NCBI GenBank assembly: GCA_040902425.1
Contig: JBBDXI010000080.1
Location: forward strand, 1-64,000
Direction: 5' to 3'
DNA length: 64,000 bases
Source of the DNA: JBBDXI01 sp040902425
GTDB taxonomy: Bacteria; Planctomycetota; Phycisphaerae; Phycisphaerales; UBA1924
Positions 43,950 to 51,897 of the stretch are shown piece after piece (positions within the stretch are counted from its first letter, which is position 1; each line of letters opens with the position of its first letter). The notes below the pieces were generated by a model. It made no database searches. It had not been told where the DNA came from and worked only from the letters and a program-made list of their open reading frames with translations. The translations under genes were made by a program, and so were the position numbers.

Positions 43950-45278
43950 GTGCGACCGAACGGAAGCGGCTCCATCTGGCTCGTGATGGCCGCCGCGGCC
44001 GCGCTCACGGCCGCCCCAGGCTGCGGGCTCATCCGCGTCCCGGGCGAGGCGGCGCCGCTCCGCCAAGTCCGCGGCCCCGGCGATGACCCGCCGCCTGTCG
44101 GTCCGCCGCGCCGGTCGGACACCGCCACGGTCGGCCTGCCGCCCGCCGCCGTGTACTCGCCGGGCGAGCCCCTGGATGTGGTCGCCATCCCCGGCGCCCC
44201 CGAGACCTCGGCCGCCTCGCCCGCCGCCGGCGCGCCCATCCTGATCGACCAGAAGGTCGGCGAGATCAACGGCCGCCCCATCCGCACGCGGGAGGTGCTC
44301 GACGAGGTCGGCGACCGCCTCGCCAAGGCCGCCGCCGAGCGGCTCCTCACGCTCGAGGAGTGGAAGGTGGTCCGCAACCGCGCCGACCTCGATCCCCGTA
44401 TCGCGGGGAGCCGGGTCTCGCGCGACGACTGGATGCGGTTCGCCGCCTGGCAGATCGCTCTTGCCCTCAACAAGGTCCTCGAGGATGAGCTGCTGGAGGC
44501 CGAGGCCCGCGCCTCGCTCAAAGAGCGCGAGCGGCAGGGCCTCAGGTACATCCTCCAGGAGGCCCAGGGCGACCTCCGGCGCCAGTCCGGCGGCAGCCGC
44601 GCCGCCGCCGAGCGCCGCCTCGGCAAGACCGAGCAGCAGTTCCTCCGCGAGCGTGAGTCCACCATCCTTATCCAGCACCAGCTCATGGAGAGGGTGTACT
44701 CGCGGGCCCGCGTCAGCTGGAAGGATGTCCGCCTCTATTACGAGCGCAACTTCGAGCTCTACAACCCGCCCCCGGCCGCCCGCTTCCGGCTCATCCGCGT
44801 CCCCGCCTCGCGGACCGAGGCCGTGGCGAAGGTGCGGGAGGCCCTCGACGCCGGCGAACCGTTCGAGCGCGTGGCCGCGCTCCCCGAGAACGCCCACAAT
44901 GCCGCCACCGGCGGGCTGCTCGCCGACCTGCGCCCCTTCACCGGCGAGTACGCGCAGGCCGACCTGCGGCTCCCCCAGGTCATCCAGGCCGCGGCGCAGA
45001 CGCTTCAGGAGAAGCAGTTCACCCGCGTCCCCGTGGACCACGCGGGCGACAAGGTCTGGGTCTACCTCGACGAGATCATCCGCAGGGCCCGCCCCCTCGC
45101 CCACCGCGATGTTCAGCTCGACATCGCCCGCATCCTGATCTCCACCGCCAGGAACCAGGAGCTGCGGAACTACATCAACCAGCTCAAGCGGCGGGCCAGT
45201 TTCTCGGATATGGATGTGATGATCCTGACCATCCTCCAGGCCGCCGCCGAACGCTACTGGCCCGAGGGCGTCCGGTAG
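43950..45278 (+). CDS. SurA-like peptidylprolyl isomerase lipoprotein
   Basis: A 442-residue exported chaperone. The signal peptide ends APGC (Cys25), so it may be a lipoprotein. Residues about 100-260 form the helical SurA_N-like region beginning VGEINGRPIRTREVLDEVG; residues about 265-400 hold a parvulin-like segment with a parvulin-style FRLIRVPASRTEAVAKVREALDAGEPFERVAALPENAHNAATGGLLADL. It should assist outer-membrane protein folding. The GTG at 43950 follows GGAG. Its stop is 48 bases before yraN. Isomerase activity is inferred from the domain only. Confidence 0.78.
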   Translation: MRPNGSGSIWLVMAAAAALTAAPGCGLIRVPGEAAPLRQVRGPGDDPPPVGPPRRSDTATVGLPPAAVYSPGEPLDVVAIPGAPETSAASPAAGAPILIDQKVGEINGRPIRTREVLDEVGDRLAKAAAERLLTLEEWKVVRNRADLDPRIAGSRVSRDDWMRFAAWQIALALNKVLEDELLEAEARASLKERERQGLRYILQEAQGDLRRQSGGSRAAAERRLGKTEQQFLRERESTILIQHQLMERVYSRARVSWKDVRLYYERNFELYNPPPAARFRLIRVPASRTEAVAKVREALDAGEPFERVAALPENAHNAATGGLLADLRPFTGEYAQADLRLPQVIQAAAQTLQEKQFTRVPVDHAGDKVWVYLDEIIRRARPLAHRDVQLDIARILISTARNQELRNYINQLKRRASFSDMDVMILTILQAAAERYWPEGVR

Positions 45279-45326
45279 GCCGGGCCCCCGGTGCCTCGGC
45301 TCTCCGGGCCGTTCCGTTGGATCACC

Positions 45327-45758
45327 ATGCTCCGCCTCCTCACCCGCCTCCTCCGCCCCGCCCCGCGCGACGACCGCGAGCTCGGCCGCCTCGGAGAGCG
45401 GCACGCCGCGCGGCTCCTGCGGCGCGCCGGCTACACGGTCCTCGGCCGCAACATCCGCGTCCCCGCCGGCGAGGCCGACCTGGTCTGCCTCGCCCCCGAC
45501 CGCGCCACCATCGTCATCGTGGAGGTGAAGACCCGCCGCCCCGGCGCGGCGACCTCGGCGCAGGGCAGCGCTGTGCCGCCGGAGGCGAGCATCCATCGCG
45601 GGAAGCAGCGCAAGCTGCTGGAGGTCGCCCGGTCGCTCTCGCGCGCCAACGGGTGGGAGGGCCGCGCCGTCCGGATCGACATCGTCGCCATCGACTGGCA
45701 GGAGGGCCAGCGCCCGCCGGTGGTCCGGCACTTCGTGGATGCGATGGTGGGGGGGTGA
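45327..45758 (+). CDS. yraN: YraN/UPF0102 endonuclease-like protein
   Basis: 143 residues of the UPF0102 family, a small restriction-endonuclease-like fold. Core motifs: LGRLGERHAARLLRRAGYTVLGRNIRVPAGEADLV (Glu-x-Asp pair) and VIVEVKTRR (ExK). The ATG at 45327 places these at the family position; a GTG at 45291 would add 12 residues. Cellular role unknown, often linked to DNA processing. Convergent with the histidine-kinase gene; 13 bases between stops. Confidence 0.9.
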   Translation: MLRLLTRLLRPAPRDDRELGRLGERHAARLLRRAGYTVLGRNIRVPAGEADLVCLAPDRATIVIVEVKTRRPGAATSAQGSAVPPEASIHRGKQRKLLEVARSLSRANGWEGRAVRIDIVAIDWQEGQRPPVVRHFVDAMVGG

Positions 45759-45771
45759 GCGCGGGGCTCCT

Positions 45772-47412
45772 CTACGCGGCCGCGGGCTCCTCAGCGCCGG
45801 TCTCGGCGCCCGGCCCGGGTGTGGGCGCCTCGGCGAGGCGCTGGGGGTCCATGCGGATGGGCAGGATCAGGCTGAACATCGACCCGCGTCCGGCCTCGCT
45901 GACGAGCTGGATCTCCCCCTGGAGGATCGTGGCGAGGTCCTTGCTGATGGCCAGGCCCAGGCCGGTGCCGGCGTGCTCGCGGGTGTGGCCGGCGTCGAGT
46001 TGCTGGAACTTCTGGAAGAGGCGGGCCTGGTCCTCGGGGGCGATCCCGGGGCCGTTGTCGATGACGCTGAGGCGGACCTGCTCGCCGTCGGAGCCGTCCG
46101 GGCCGCGCACCGGCAAGCGCTCGGCGCGGAGCGTGACGCGCCCGCGCCACCCGGAAGGGCCGCCGGCGGGGGCGGCGGCGGGGGTGAACTTGATGGCGTT
46201 GCTGAGGAGGTTGAAGAGCACCTGCTGGAGGAGCTTGATGTCGGTCTCGACCGTGGGCAGGTCGTCGCCGGCCTCGAGCGTCAGCTCGATCCCCTTGCGG
46301 TCGGCCAGGGGCGCGACCAGCCCGAGCAGGCCCCGGCACGACTCGCGGATGTCCACGGGCGCGGGCTTGAGCACGGCCTTTCCGGCCTCGATGCGGGCCA
46401 TCTCCAGCAGGCTGTTGATCAGCTCCAGCAGGTTCTTCCCCGCCCCGATGATGTTGTCGAGGTAGCGGACCCGCTTCTGCAGGCGGGTGGAGTCGTCGCC
46501 GGCCTCCTGCTCGGCGACAGCGCCCTCGCGCATCAGCTCGGCGAAGCCGATGATGCTGTTCAGCGGCGTCCGCAGCTCGTGGCTCACGCTGGCCAGGAAC
46601 TCGCCCTTCAGCCGCGACGCCTCGTTGAGCGCCGAGTTCGCCTGGGCAAGCTCGTCCAGCTTCACATCCAGGGCGCTGTTGATCGCCCGCAACTGGTCCT
46701 GGTGCCGGAGCAGCTCCGAGAGCATCGCGTTGAACGTCTCCGACAGCTCCTGGAACTCGTCCCCCGTGCGGATCTCCGAGCGCGTCGCCATGTCCCCCTC
46801 GCGGATCCGCTCCGCCGTCCGCTTCAGGTCCCGCACCGGGCTCAGCACGATCTTGTGCGTGATCACGTAGAACACCAGCACCGCCAGCGCCAGCACCGCC
46901 GCCCCCGCCGCCAGCAGGTACGCCGTGTTCACCGCCAGCAGCTGCGCCGCCTCCACCGCCCGCCGCTGCAGGAGGATGACGCCTGTCAGCTCGGCCCCCG
47001 GGCCGGCGCGGATCGGCCGGGCGTAGCGGTATTCGCGCATGATGCCGGTCCACTCGGCGGTCTGGATGTCCAACTCGGCGGGGTCGGCACGGAACGCCCG
47101 GACGGCCCGGGCGAGGAAGGGATCCTCCCCCTCCGCGGCGGTGGCCTCAGCCTGATCGACGGTCAGGCGGGTGGCCTGGATGCCGGCGTGGGTGATGGGG
47201 TCGCCGTAGCGGCGTGGCGCCGGCATGGGCCCCGGGGCGTCGTCGAACCGCTCCCACGCATCCACGAGGTGGCGGGAGAGCTCGAGCTGGCCCTGGTCAA
47301 CCAGGGCGTTCATGCGGAGCCAGGGCACGGAGAGCGCGGCCAGGACGATGAGCACCACGGCCCCGCCGAAGAGGAGCAGGCATTTGTTGGCCAGTGAAAG
47401 GCCGCGCCACAT
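45772..47412 (-). CDS. Membrane sensor histidine kinase
   Basis: A 546-residue kinase with a membrane helix at about 10-30, an extracytoplasmic domain (about 35-160), a second helix (about 165-190), HAMP (about 190-245), coiled coil, HisKA with phospho-His in SVSHELRTPLNSIIGFAELM (about 288-307), and HATPase with N-box LFNLLSNAIKFTP, G1 VIDNGPGIAPED and G2 GTGLGLAIS. The ATG at 47412 starts a normal N-terminus MWRGLSLANK; its ribosome site is poor. No response regulator is encoded next to it, so it is orphan here. Confidence 0.93.
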   Translation of the reverse strand: MWRGLSLANKCLLLFGGAVVLIVLAALSVPWLRMNALVDQGQLELSRHLVDAWERFDDAPGPMPAPRRYGDPITHAGIQATRLTVDQAEATAAEGEDPFLARAVRAFRADPAELDIQTAEWTGIMREYRYARPIRAGPGAELTGVILLQRRAVEAAQLLAVNTAYLLAAGAAVLALAVLVFYVITHKIVLSPVRDLKRTAERIREGDMATRSEIRTGDEFQELSETFNAMLSELLRHQDQLRAINSALDVKLDELAQANSALNEASRLKGEFLASVSHELRTPLNSIIGFAELMREGAVAEQEAGDDSTRLQKRVRYLDNIIGAGKNLLELINSLLEMARIEAGKAVLKPAPVDIRESCRGLLGLVAPLADRKGIELTLEAGDDLPTVETDIKLLQQVLFNLLSNAIKFTPAAAPAGGPSGWRGRVTLRAERLPVRGPDGSDGEQVRLSVIDNGPGIAPEDQARLFQKFQQLDAGHTREHAGTGLGLAISKDLATILQGEIQLVSEAGRGSMFSLILPIRMDPQRLAEAPTPGPGAETGAEEPAAA

Positions 47413-47446
47413 GGGGGGAGTGTACGGGACAATGCCGTGGCGGCCG

Positions 47447-48199
47447 CTACGGCAGCCGCGGCGCTGCGCCCCCGGGGTCGTCGCGGCGGGGGCCGTACCA
47501 GAGGCCGAGGTGCTCGCGCTGCCTGATCCGCCCGGGGCGGACAGCGCAGCGGGCGAGCAGGCCGAGGAGTTCCCGGGCCGAGTAGGCGCGGAGCTTGCGC
47601 GCCGAGGTGATGACCGTTTCGCGCAGGATGACGAAGCGGCCGGCGCGGCGGCGGATGTTCCGGCAGAACCACACCTCCTCGGTGGCGTAGAGCGTCTCGT
47701 CGAAGCCGCCCGAGGCGTCGAAGGCGGCGCGGGTGCAGAAGAGGAAGCAGCCCCCCGTGGCGCGGGAGAGGCGGACCACCGCGAGGAACACGGGGAGCAG
47801 GATGCGGGCGTAGCGGGGGATGGCGCCGTCGAAGCGGGGGAAGGCGCCGCCACCGGCAGCGCCGGCCTTCAGCGTCGCGAGCGCCTCGCGGAGCACGGCG
47901 GGGGGGACGACGGTGTCGGCGTCAACAAACACCAGGGCATCTCCGAGCGCTGCGCGGGCGCCGGCGTTGCGGCTGGCGGAGATCTGGCGGCGGTCGATGC
48001 GGACAACGCGGGCGCCGGCCCCGGCGGCGATGGCGCCGGTGCGGTCGGTGGAGGCGTCATCGACGACGATAACCTCGGCGGCGGTGAGGCCGAGGGCCGG
48101 GTCGGCGCGGGCGGCGGCGATGGACCCGGCGAGGGCCGCGAGGGTGCGGGGGAGGAGGGTCTCCTCGTTGTGGGCGGGGATGACCACGGAGAGGTGCAC
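47447..48199 (-). CDS. Family 2 glycosyltransferase
   Basis: 250 residues with a GT-A fold: SVVIPAHNEETLLPRTLAAL, VIVVDDASTDRTGAIA, RNAGARAALGDALVFVDADTVVPP (DxD), and GGFDETLYATEEVWFCRNIRRRAGRFV (ED acceptor motif). A hydrophobic stretch (YARILLPVFLAVVRLSRATGG) may touch the membrane. GTG start at 48199. It transfers sugar from a nucleotide donor, likely onto lipid or surface glycan; the acceptor is unknown. It ends 35 bases before the kinase start. Confidence 0.9.
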   Translation of the reverse strand: MHLSVVIPAHNEETLLPRTLAALAGSIAAARADPALGLTAAEVIVVDDASTDRTGAIAAGAGARVVRIDRRQISASRNAGARAALGDALVFVDADTVVPPAVLREALATLKAGAAGGGAFPRFDGAIPRYARILLPVFLAVVRLSRATGGCFLFCTRAAFDASGGFDETLYATEEVWFCRNIRRRAGRFVILRETVITSARKLRAYSARELLGLLARCAVRPGRIRQREHLGLWYGPRRDDPGGAAPRLP

Positions 48200-48345
48200 A
48201 GAGACCGGTTATAGCGGAAACGCGATGGGGCGGTTGCGGGGTGCGGAGGCGAGCGTGCGCGCGAGGGCGCAGAGGGCGCGGAGGAAGACGCTGAGGGGGG
48301 TAGGCCGGCCCACTGGACCGCGGGCGCGCTTCGCGCCGGCCGGAC

Positions 48346-48465
48346 TCAGAGGACGTAGCCGAGCAGCCAGTAGATCAGCAGGAAGATGATGATGGTGCTC
48401 AGGCAGCCGCCGCCGAGTTTCCAGGCTGCGATGCCGGCGATCCCGCCGCGGAGAAGGTCGCTCAT
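48346..48465 (-). CDS. 39-residue membrane peptide
   Basis: MSDLLRGGIAGIAAWKLGGG, then one hydrophobic helix (CLSTIIIFLLIYWLLGYVL) and a stop. A short amphipathic head before a single hydrophobic helix is a plausible small membrane protein. No ribosome site is obvious and its upstream frame continues over pckA, so this is tentative. Confidence 0.45.
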   Translation of the reverse strand: MSDLLRGGIAGIAAWKLGGGCLSTIIIFLLIYWLLGYVL

Positions 48466-48593
48466 AGGGGGGAGGGTCGTCGCGTGCCGTGAAGCGCCGG
48501 TGAAAGCGCGGTTGGGCGCCGCCAATGCGCAGGCTCCAGCGGGGATGCGGCTGAAACGGACCGGCTGGGAGCGCCGGGGCACCCGGAGCTCGC

Positions 48594-50192
48594 TCAGCCG
48601 CGGGGGCCGGCGGCGCGGACCGGCTCGGGCATCTCGAACCTGGCGTCGTTGTCGCGGAAGAGCCTGGCGAGCTTCTTCGCCTGGGCGTCGTAGGCGGCGC
48701 CGTCCTTCCAGGTGTTGCGCGGGTTGAGGACCTCGGTGGGGACGCCGGGGACGGCGGTGGGGAGGGGGAGGCCGAGGATAGGGTCGGGCTTGAACTCGGC
48801 CTTGGCGAGGGAGCCGTTGAGGATGGCGGTGACCATGGCGCGGGTGTAGGCGAGCTTGAAGCGCGAGCCGGTGCCGTAGGGGCCGCCGGTCCACCCGGTG
48901 TTGAGGAGCCAGACGCCGGCGGAGTGCGTCTTGATCTTGTCGGCGAGCATCTGGGCGTAGACCTGCGGGGGGCGGGGGAGAAAGGGGCCGCCGAAGCAGG
49001 GGGAGAAGTTGGGCTGGGGCTCGGTGACGCCGGCCTCGGTGCCGGCGAGCTTGCTGGTGTAGCCGTTGATGAAGAAGTACATCGCCTGCTCGGGGGAGAG
49101 GCGGCTGACCGGGGGGATGACGCCGAAGGCGTCGGCGGTGAGGAAGATGACGTTCTTCGGGTGGCCGCCGACGGAGGGGATGACGGCGCCCTCGATGAAG
49201 TCCACCGGGTAGGTGACGCGGGTGTTCTCGGTGAGCCTGGGGGAGTCGTAGTCGGGGACCCGGGTCTCGGGGTGGATGACGGTGTTCTCGAGGACGGAGC
49301 CGAAGCGGATCGCGTTCCAGATCTCCGGCTCGCCCTGGCGGGAGAGCTTGATGCACTTCGCGTAACACCCGCCCTCGAAGTTGAAGACGCCGCGGTCGGA
49401 CCAGCCGTGCTCATCATCGCCGATGAGGGCGCGGTCGGGATCGGCGGAGAGGGTGGTCTTGCCGGTGCCGGAGAGGCCGAAGAAGAGGGCGACGTTGGAG
49501 GGGTCGGCCTTGTCCACGTTGGCCGAGCAGTGCATCGGGAAGACGCCCGCCTCGGGCATGTCGAAGTTCATGGCGTAGAAGATGCTCTTCTTCATCTCGC
49601 CGGCGTACTCGGTCCCCAGGATGACCACGGTCTTGCGCGCGAGCGACTGCACGATGGCCACGGGGCCCTTGACGCCGACGGCCTTGGCCTCGTCGGCGGT
49701 GAGGCGGCGGCGCCCGGCGTTGAGGATGGTCCAGTCGGCCTTGAAGGGCGCGCCGGAGGGGCCGCCCGCGGCGGGGGAGCCCTGCTGGATGAAGAGCGTT
49801 GACGCGAAGAGGGCGTGCCAGGCCTGCTCGGTGATCACGCGCACGCCGAGGCGGTGCTTGGCATCGGCGCCCGCGAAGCCCTCGAAGCCGAAGACGCGGG
49901 GGCGGGAGTTGAGGTGCTCGACGGCGAGCTTGAGGGCGGCGTCGAAGCCGGCGGGCGTGACGGGCTGGTTGACCTTGCCCCACCAGATCCTGCCGTGGAT
50001 GTCGGGGGTGTCCTCGAGGAACTTGTCGTTGGGGGAGCGGCCGGTGCGGTCGCCGGTGAGGCAGACCAGGGCGCCGTTGGAGGCGAGCTTGCCCTCGCCG
50101 GCGGCGAGCGCTCGCTCGACGAGTTCGGCCGTGCTGAGGTTGATGCTGGCGTGGGTGGGGGAGAGGTTCAGCGCATACAGGCTCGCGGCCAT
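48594..50192 (-). CDS. pckA: Phosphoenolpyruvate carboxykinase (ATP)
   Basis: Interconverts oxaloacetate and PEP with ATP. At 532 residues it has the usual length, with CLTGDRTGRSPNDKF, the kinase-1a loop GLSGTGKTTLSADPDRALIGDDEHGW (about 240-265), FNFEGGCYAKCIKL and INGYTSKLAGTEAG. The ATG at 50192 has GGAG eight bases upstream. A single-gene unit; a dispersed hairpin (50338-50377) lies upstream toward tRNA-His. Confidence 0.96.
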   Translation of the reverse strand: MAASLYALNLSPTHASINLSTAELVERALAAGEGKLASNGALVCLTGDRTGRSPNDKFLEDTPDIHGRIWWGKVNQPVTPAGFDAALKLAVEHLNSRPRVFGFEGFAGADAKHRLGVRVITEQAWHALFASTLFIQQGSPAAGGPSGAPFKADWTILNAGRRRLTADEAKAVGVKGPVAIVQSLARKTVVILGTEYAGEMKKSIFYAMNFDMPEAGVFPMHCSANVDKADPSNVALFFGLSGTGKTTLSADPDRALIGDDEHGWSDRGVFNFEGGCYAKCIKLSRQGEPEIWNAIRFGSVLENTVIHPETRVPDYDSPRLTENTRVTYPVDFIEGAVIPSVGGHPKNVIFLTADAFGVIPPVSRLSPEQAMYFFINGYTSKLAGTEAGVTEPQPNFSPCFGGPFLPRPPQVYAQMLADKIKTHSAGVWLLNTGWTGGPYGTGSRFKLAYTRAMVTAILNGSLAKAEFKPDPILGLPLPTAVPGVPTEVLNPRNTWKDGAAYDAQAKKLARLFRDNDARFEMPEPVRAAGPRG

Positions 50193-50337
50193 GTGGTGGG
50201 CTCCGTCGGTGCGAAATTGGGCCCCAACCCTAGACGCGGAGAGGGGGTTTGACTAATCGGGGAGGGGGCAGAGGGTGCCGCCGCTCGCGGTGCAGCAGTG
50301 CTCTCTTCGACCTCCATCTGGTCGTACCTGTGTGGCG

Positions 50338-50377
50338 GCACGGCTTGCCGCGAGGACGCGGCGAAGCCGTGGCACGG
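50338..50377 (+). repeat. Dispersed hairpin repeat between pckA and tRNA-His
   Basis: CACGGCTTGCCGCG, loop near AGGA, CGCGGCGAAGCCGTG then GCAC. It is the closest relative of the kdsB copy (12425-12465), matching at nearly every position over about 40 bases. Confidence 0.8.
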
Positions 50378-50411
50378 CTCGACGGACGGCGCATGTGGGG
50401 CACGACGGAAG

Positions 50412-50485
50412 GGTGGCCAACGGGACTCGAACCCGCGACCCCCGGGACCACAACCCGGTGCTCTGCCAACTGAGCTATGACCACC
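50412..50485 (-). tRNA. tRNA-His (GTG)
   Basis: Acceptor GTGGTCA/TGGCCAC, anticodon stem CCGGG/CCCGG around TTGTGGT (anticodon GTG). An additional 5' G (position -1, 50485) faces discriminator C73, the identity element of tRNA-His, so it is encoded rather than added. No encoded CCA. Confidence 0.95.
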
Positions 50486-50544
50486 ATCCGCGCCCCGAGG
50501 GGCGGGTGGGAAGGATAGGGCGGGTTGGGGGGTTCGCCCAGCGG

Positions 50545-51882
50545 TCAGGCGGCGCGGTTGGTGGCGCGCTCGCAGGCGGCGACGAGGGAGCGGACGGCGT
50601 GCAGGGAGGCCGGGACGCTCTGGGAGCGGGAGAGGAGCTGGGCGGCGGCGGCGGCGAGGCGCCCAAGGGGCTTGAAGCCGACGGCGGGGGCGGTGCCGGC
50701 GATCTGGAGGCAGAGGTTGCGGCAGGCGGCGGCGTCGTCGCGCCGGATGGCCTCCTGGATGCGCTCGGCGTAGTCGGGGAGGCCGGAGAGGAAGTTCTGG
50801 GCGAGGTGGGGGACGACGTCGTCGGGGAGGGAGACGGCGGCGCGGGCGGCCTTGGCGGTGCGGCGGACGATGAGGAACTCGGCGACGGCGCGGAGCAGGC
50901 CGCGCTGGGTGAGGGGCTTGGCGATGAAGGCCTCAGCGCCGATGGTGCGCATGATCTCGCGGACCTCGGGGCTGGTGTCGGAGCTGGTGACGATGATGGG
51001 GACGGTGGCGCGCTCGCGGAGGGTGTTGACGAAGGCGCGGTCGCGGGCGATGGCGAGGTCAAGGACGATGAGCTCGCAGGCGTCGTCGAGGAGGCCCAGG
51101 GCCTCGTCGGCGGACTCGGCGATGGAGACCTTCAGGGGCGTGCCGCGGAGGAAGTGGCGGAAGATACGGCGGTCGATCTCGGAGGGCTCGACGAAGAGGA
51201 CCGTGCCGGTGAGCTCGTCGGGGTTGACGCGCTCCAGGGAGAAGCAGTCGGCGAGGGGGTCGGGACGGACGAAGTCGCGGACGTCGATGGCGTCCTTGAA
51301 GGCGATGCCGATCTCGTGGATGACGCCGGCGCGGTGGGTGCAGCGGACGACCTGCCCCTCGAGGATGCGGTGGCCGTCGCCGGGATGGGGCAGGACGACC
51401 TTGCACTTGGTGCCGGGGTGGAGGTAGGCGTTGTGGAGGGCGGAGAGGCCGCCGCGGGAGATGTTGCGGCAGGCGACGTTGATGGTGGTGATGGCGCCGC
51501 TGGGGTGCGTGAGCTTCATCTGAACGCTGGTGCGCCGGAAGGGCCAGCGGACGAAGCCGCGCCGGGGGTCGGGGCGGCCGTCCTCCGGGGCGTCGAAGCG
51601 GTCGAGAAGCTCCCCCAGCTCGCGCTCGTGCAGGCCGACGGTGTTGGGCCGGCCGCCGGGGGGCGGGGACCAGGGGGCGGTGGGCCTCTGGGGTGGGTTG
51701 GGTGGGGGCACGGGGGCCTCGGGGGCGTGGGAAGGGGCGCAGGGGTGTATCGGCCGGGGGAGAGGGCCGGGCGAGCCCGGCGAGGCGCGGGCTGTTCGGG
51801 TGGGGCTTATGGGACTGTGCGATGGCGAGAGGGCGCGCGGGATCGAACTGCTGCGCGCCGAGGACGCCGCGAGCAGTGGCAT
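50545..51882 (-). CDS. PilZ-receiver protein with degenerate HPt-like tail
   Basis: A three-part signalling protein. PilZ domain (about 105-210 in the long form): RGFVR (RxxxR) then NISRGG (D/NxSxxG) for c-di-GMP binding. Receiver domain (about 225-345): VLFVEPSEID, phosphoacceptor Asp in IVLDLAIARD, Lys in FIAKPLTQ. C-terminal HPt-like helices (about 355-445), but the His is replaced (CLQIAGTAPAVGF for AHxLKGxS). The start is uncertain: ATG 51882 lies inside a hairpin repeat and adds a Pro-rich leader; GTG 51711 is an alternative. It lies just behind gyrB. Confidence 0.8.
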   Translation of the reverse strand: MPLLAASSARSSSIPRALSPSHSPISPTRTARASPGSPGPLPRPIHPCAPSHAPEAPVPPPNPPQRPTAPWSPPPGGRPNTVGLHERELGELLDRFDAPEDGRPDPRRGFVRWPFRRTSVQMKLTHPSGAITTINVACRNISRGGLSALHNAYLHPGTKCKVVLPHPGDGHRILEGQVVRCTHRAGVIHEIGIAFKDAIDVRDFVRPDPLADCFSLERVNPDELTGTVLFVEPSEIDRRIFRHFLRGTPLKVSIAESADEALGLLDDACELIVLDLAIARDRAFVNTLRERATVPIIVTSSDTSPEVREIMRTIGAEAFIAKPLTQRGLLRAVAEFLIVRRTAKAARAAVSLPDDVVPHLAQNFLSGLPDYAERIQEAIRRDDAAACRNLCLQIAGTAPAVGFKPLGRLAAAAAQLLSRSQSVPASLHAVRSLVAACERATNRAA

Positions 51883-51884
51883 CC
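51845..51884 (+). repeat. Dispersed hairpin repeat between gyrB and the PilZ gene
   Basis: ACTGCTGCGCGCC, GAGGA, CGCCGCGAGCAGT then GGCAT. The ATG of the long PilZ reading frame falls in its last bases. Most similar to the copy at 55363-55402. Confidence 0.75.
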
Positions 51885-51897
51885 GGGCACGGCACGG

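Noticed and set aside
47440..47475. GCCGTGGCGGCCGCTACGGC-like hairpin near the kinase start as another repeat copy
   Set aside because: It lacks the CAC...GTG-GCAC ends and the inner stem of the family; treated as chance.
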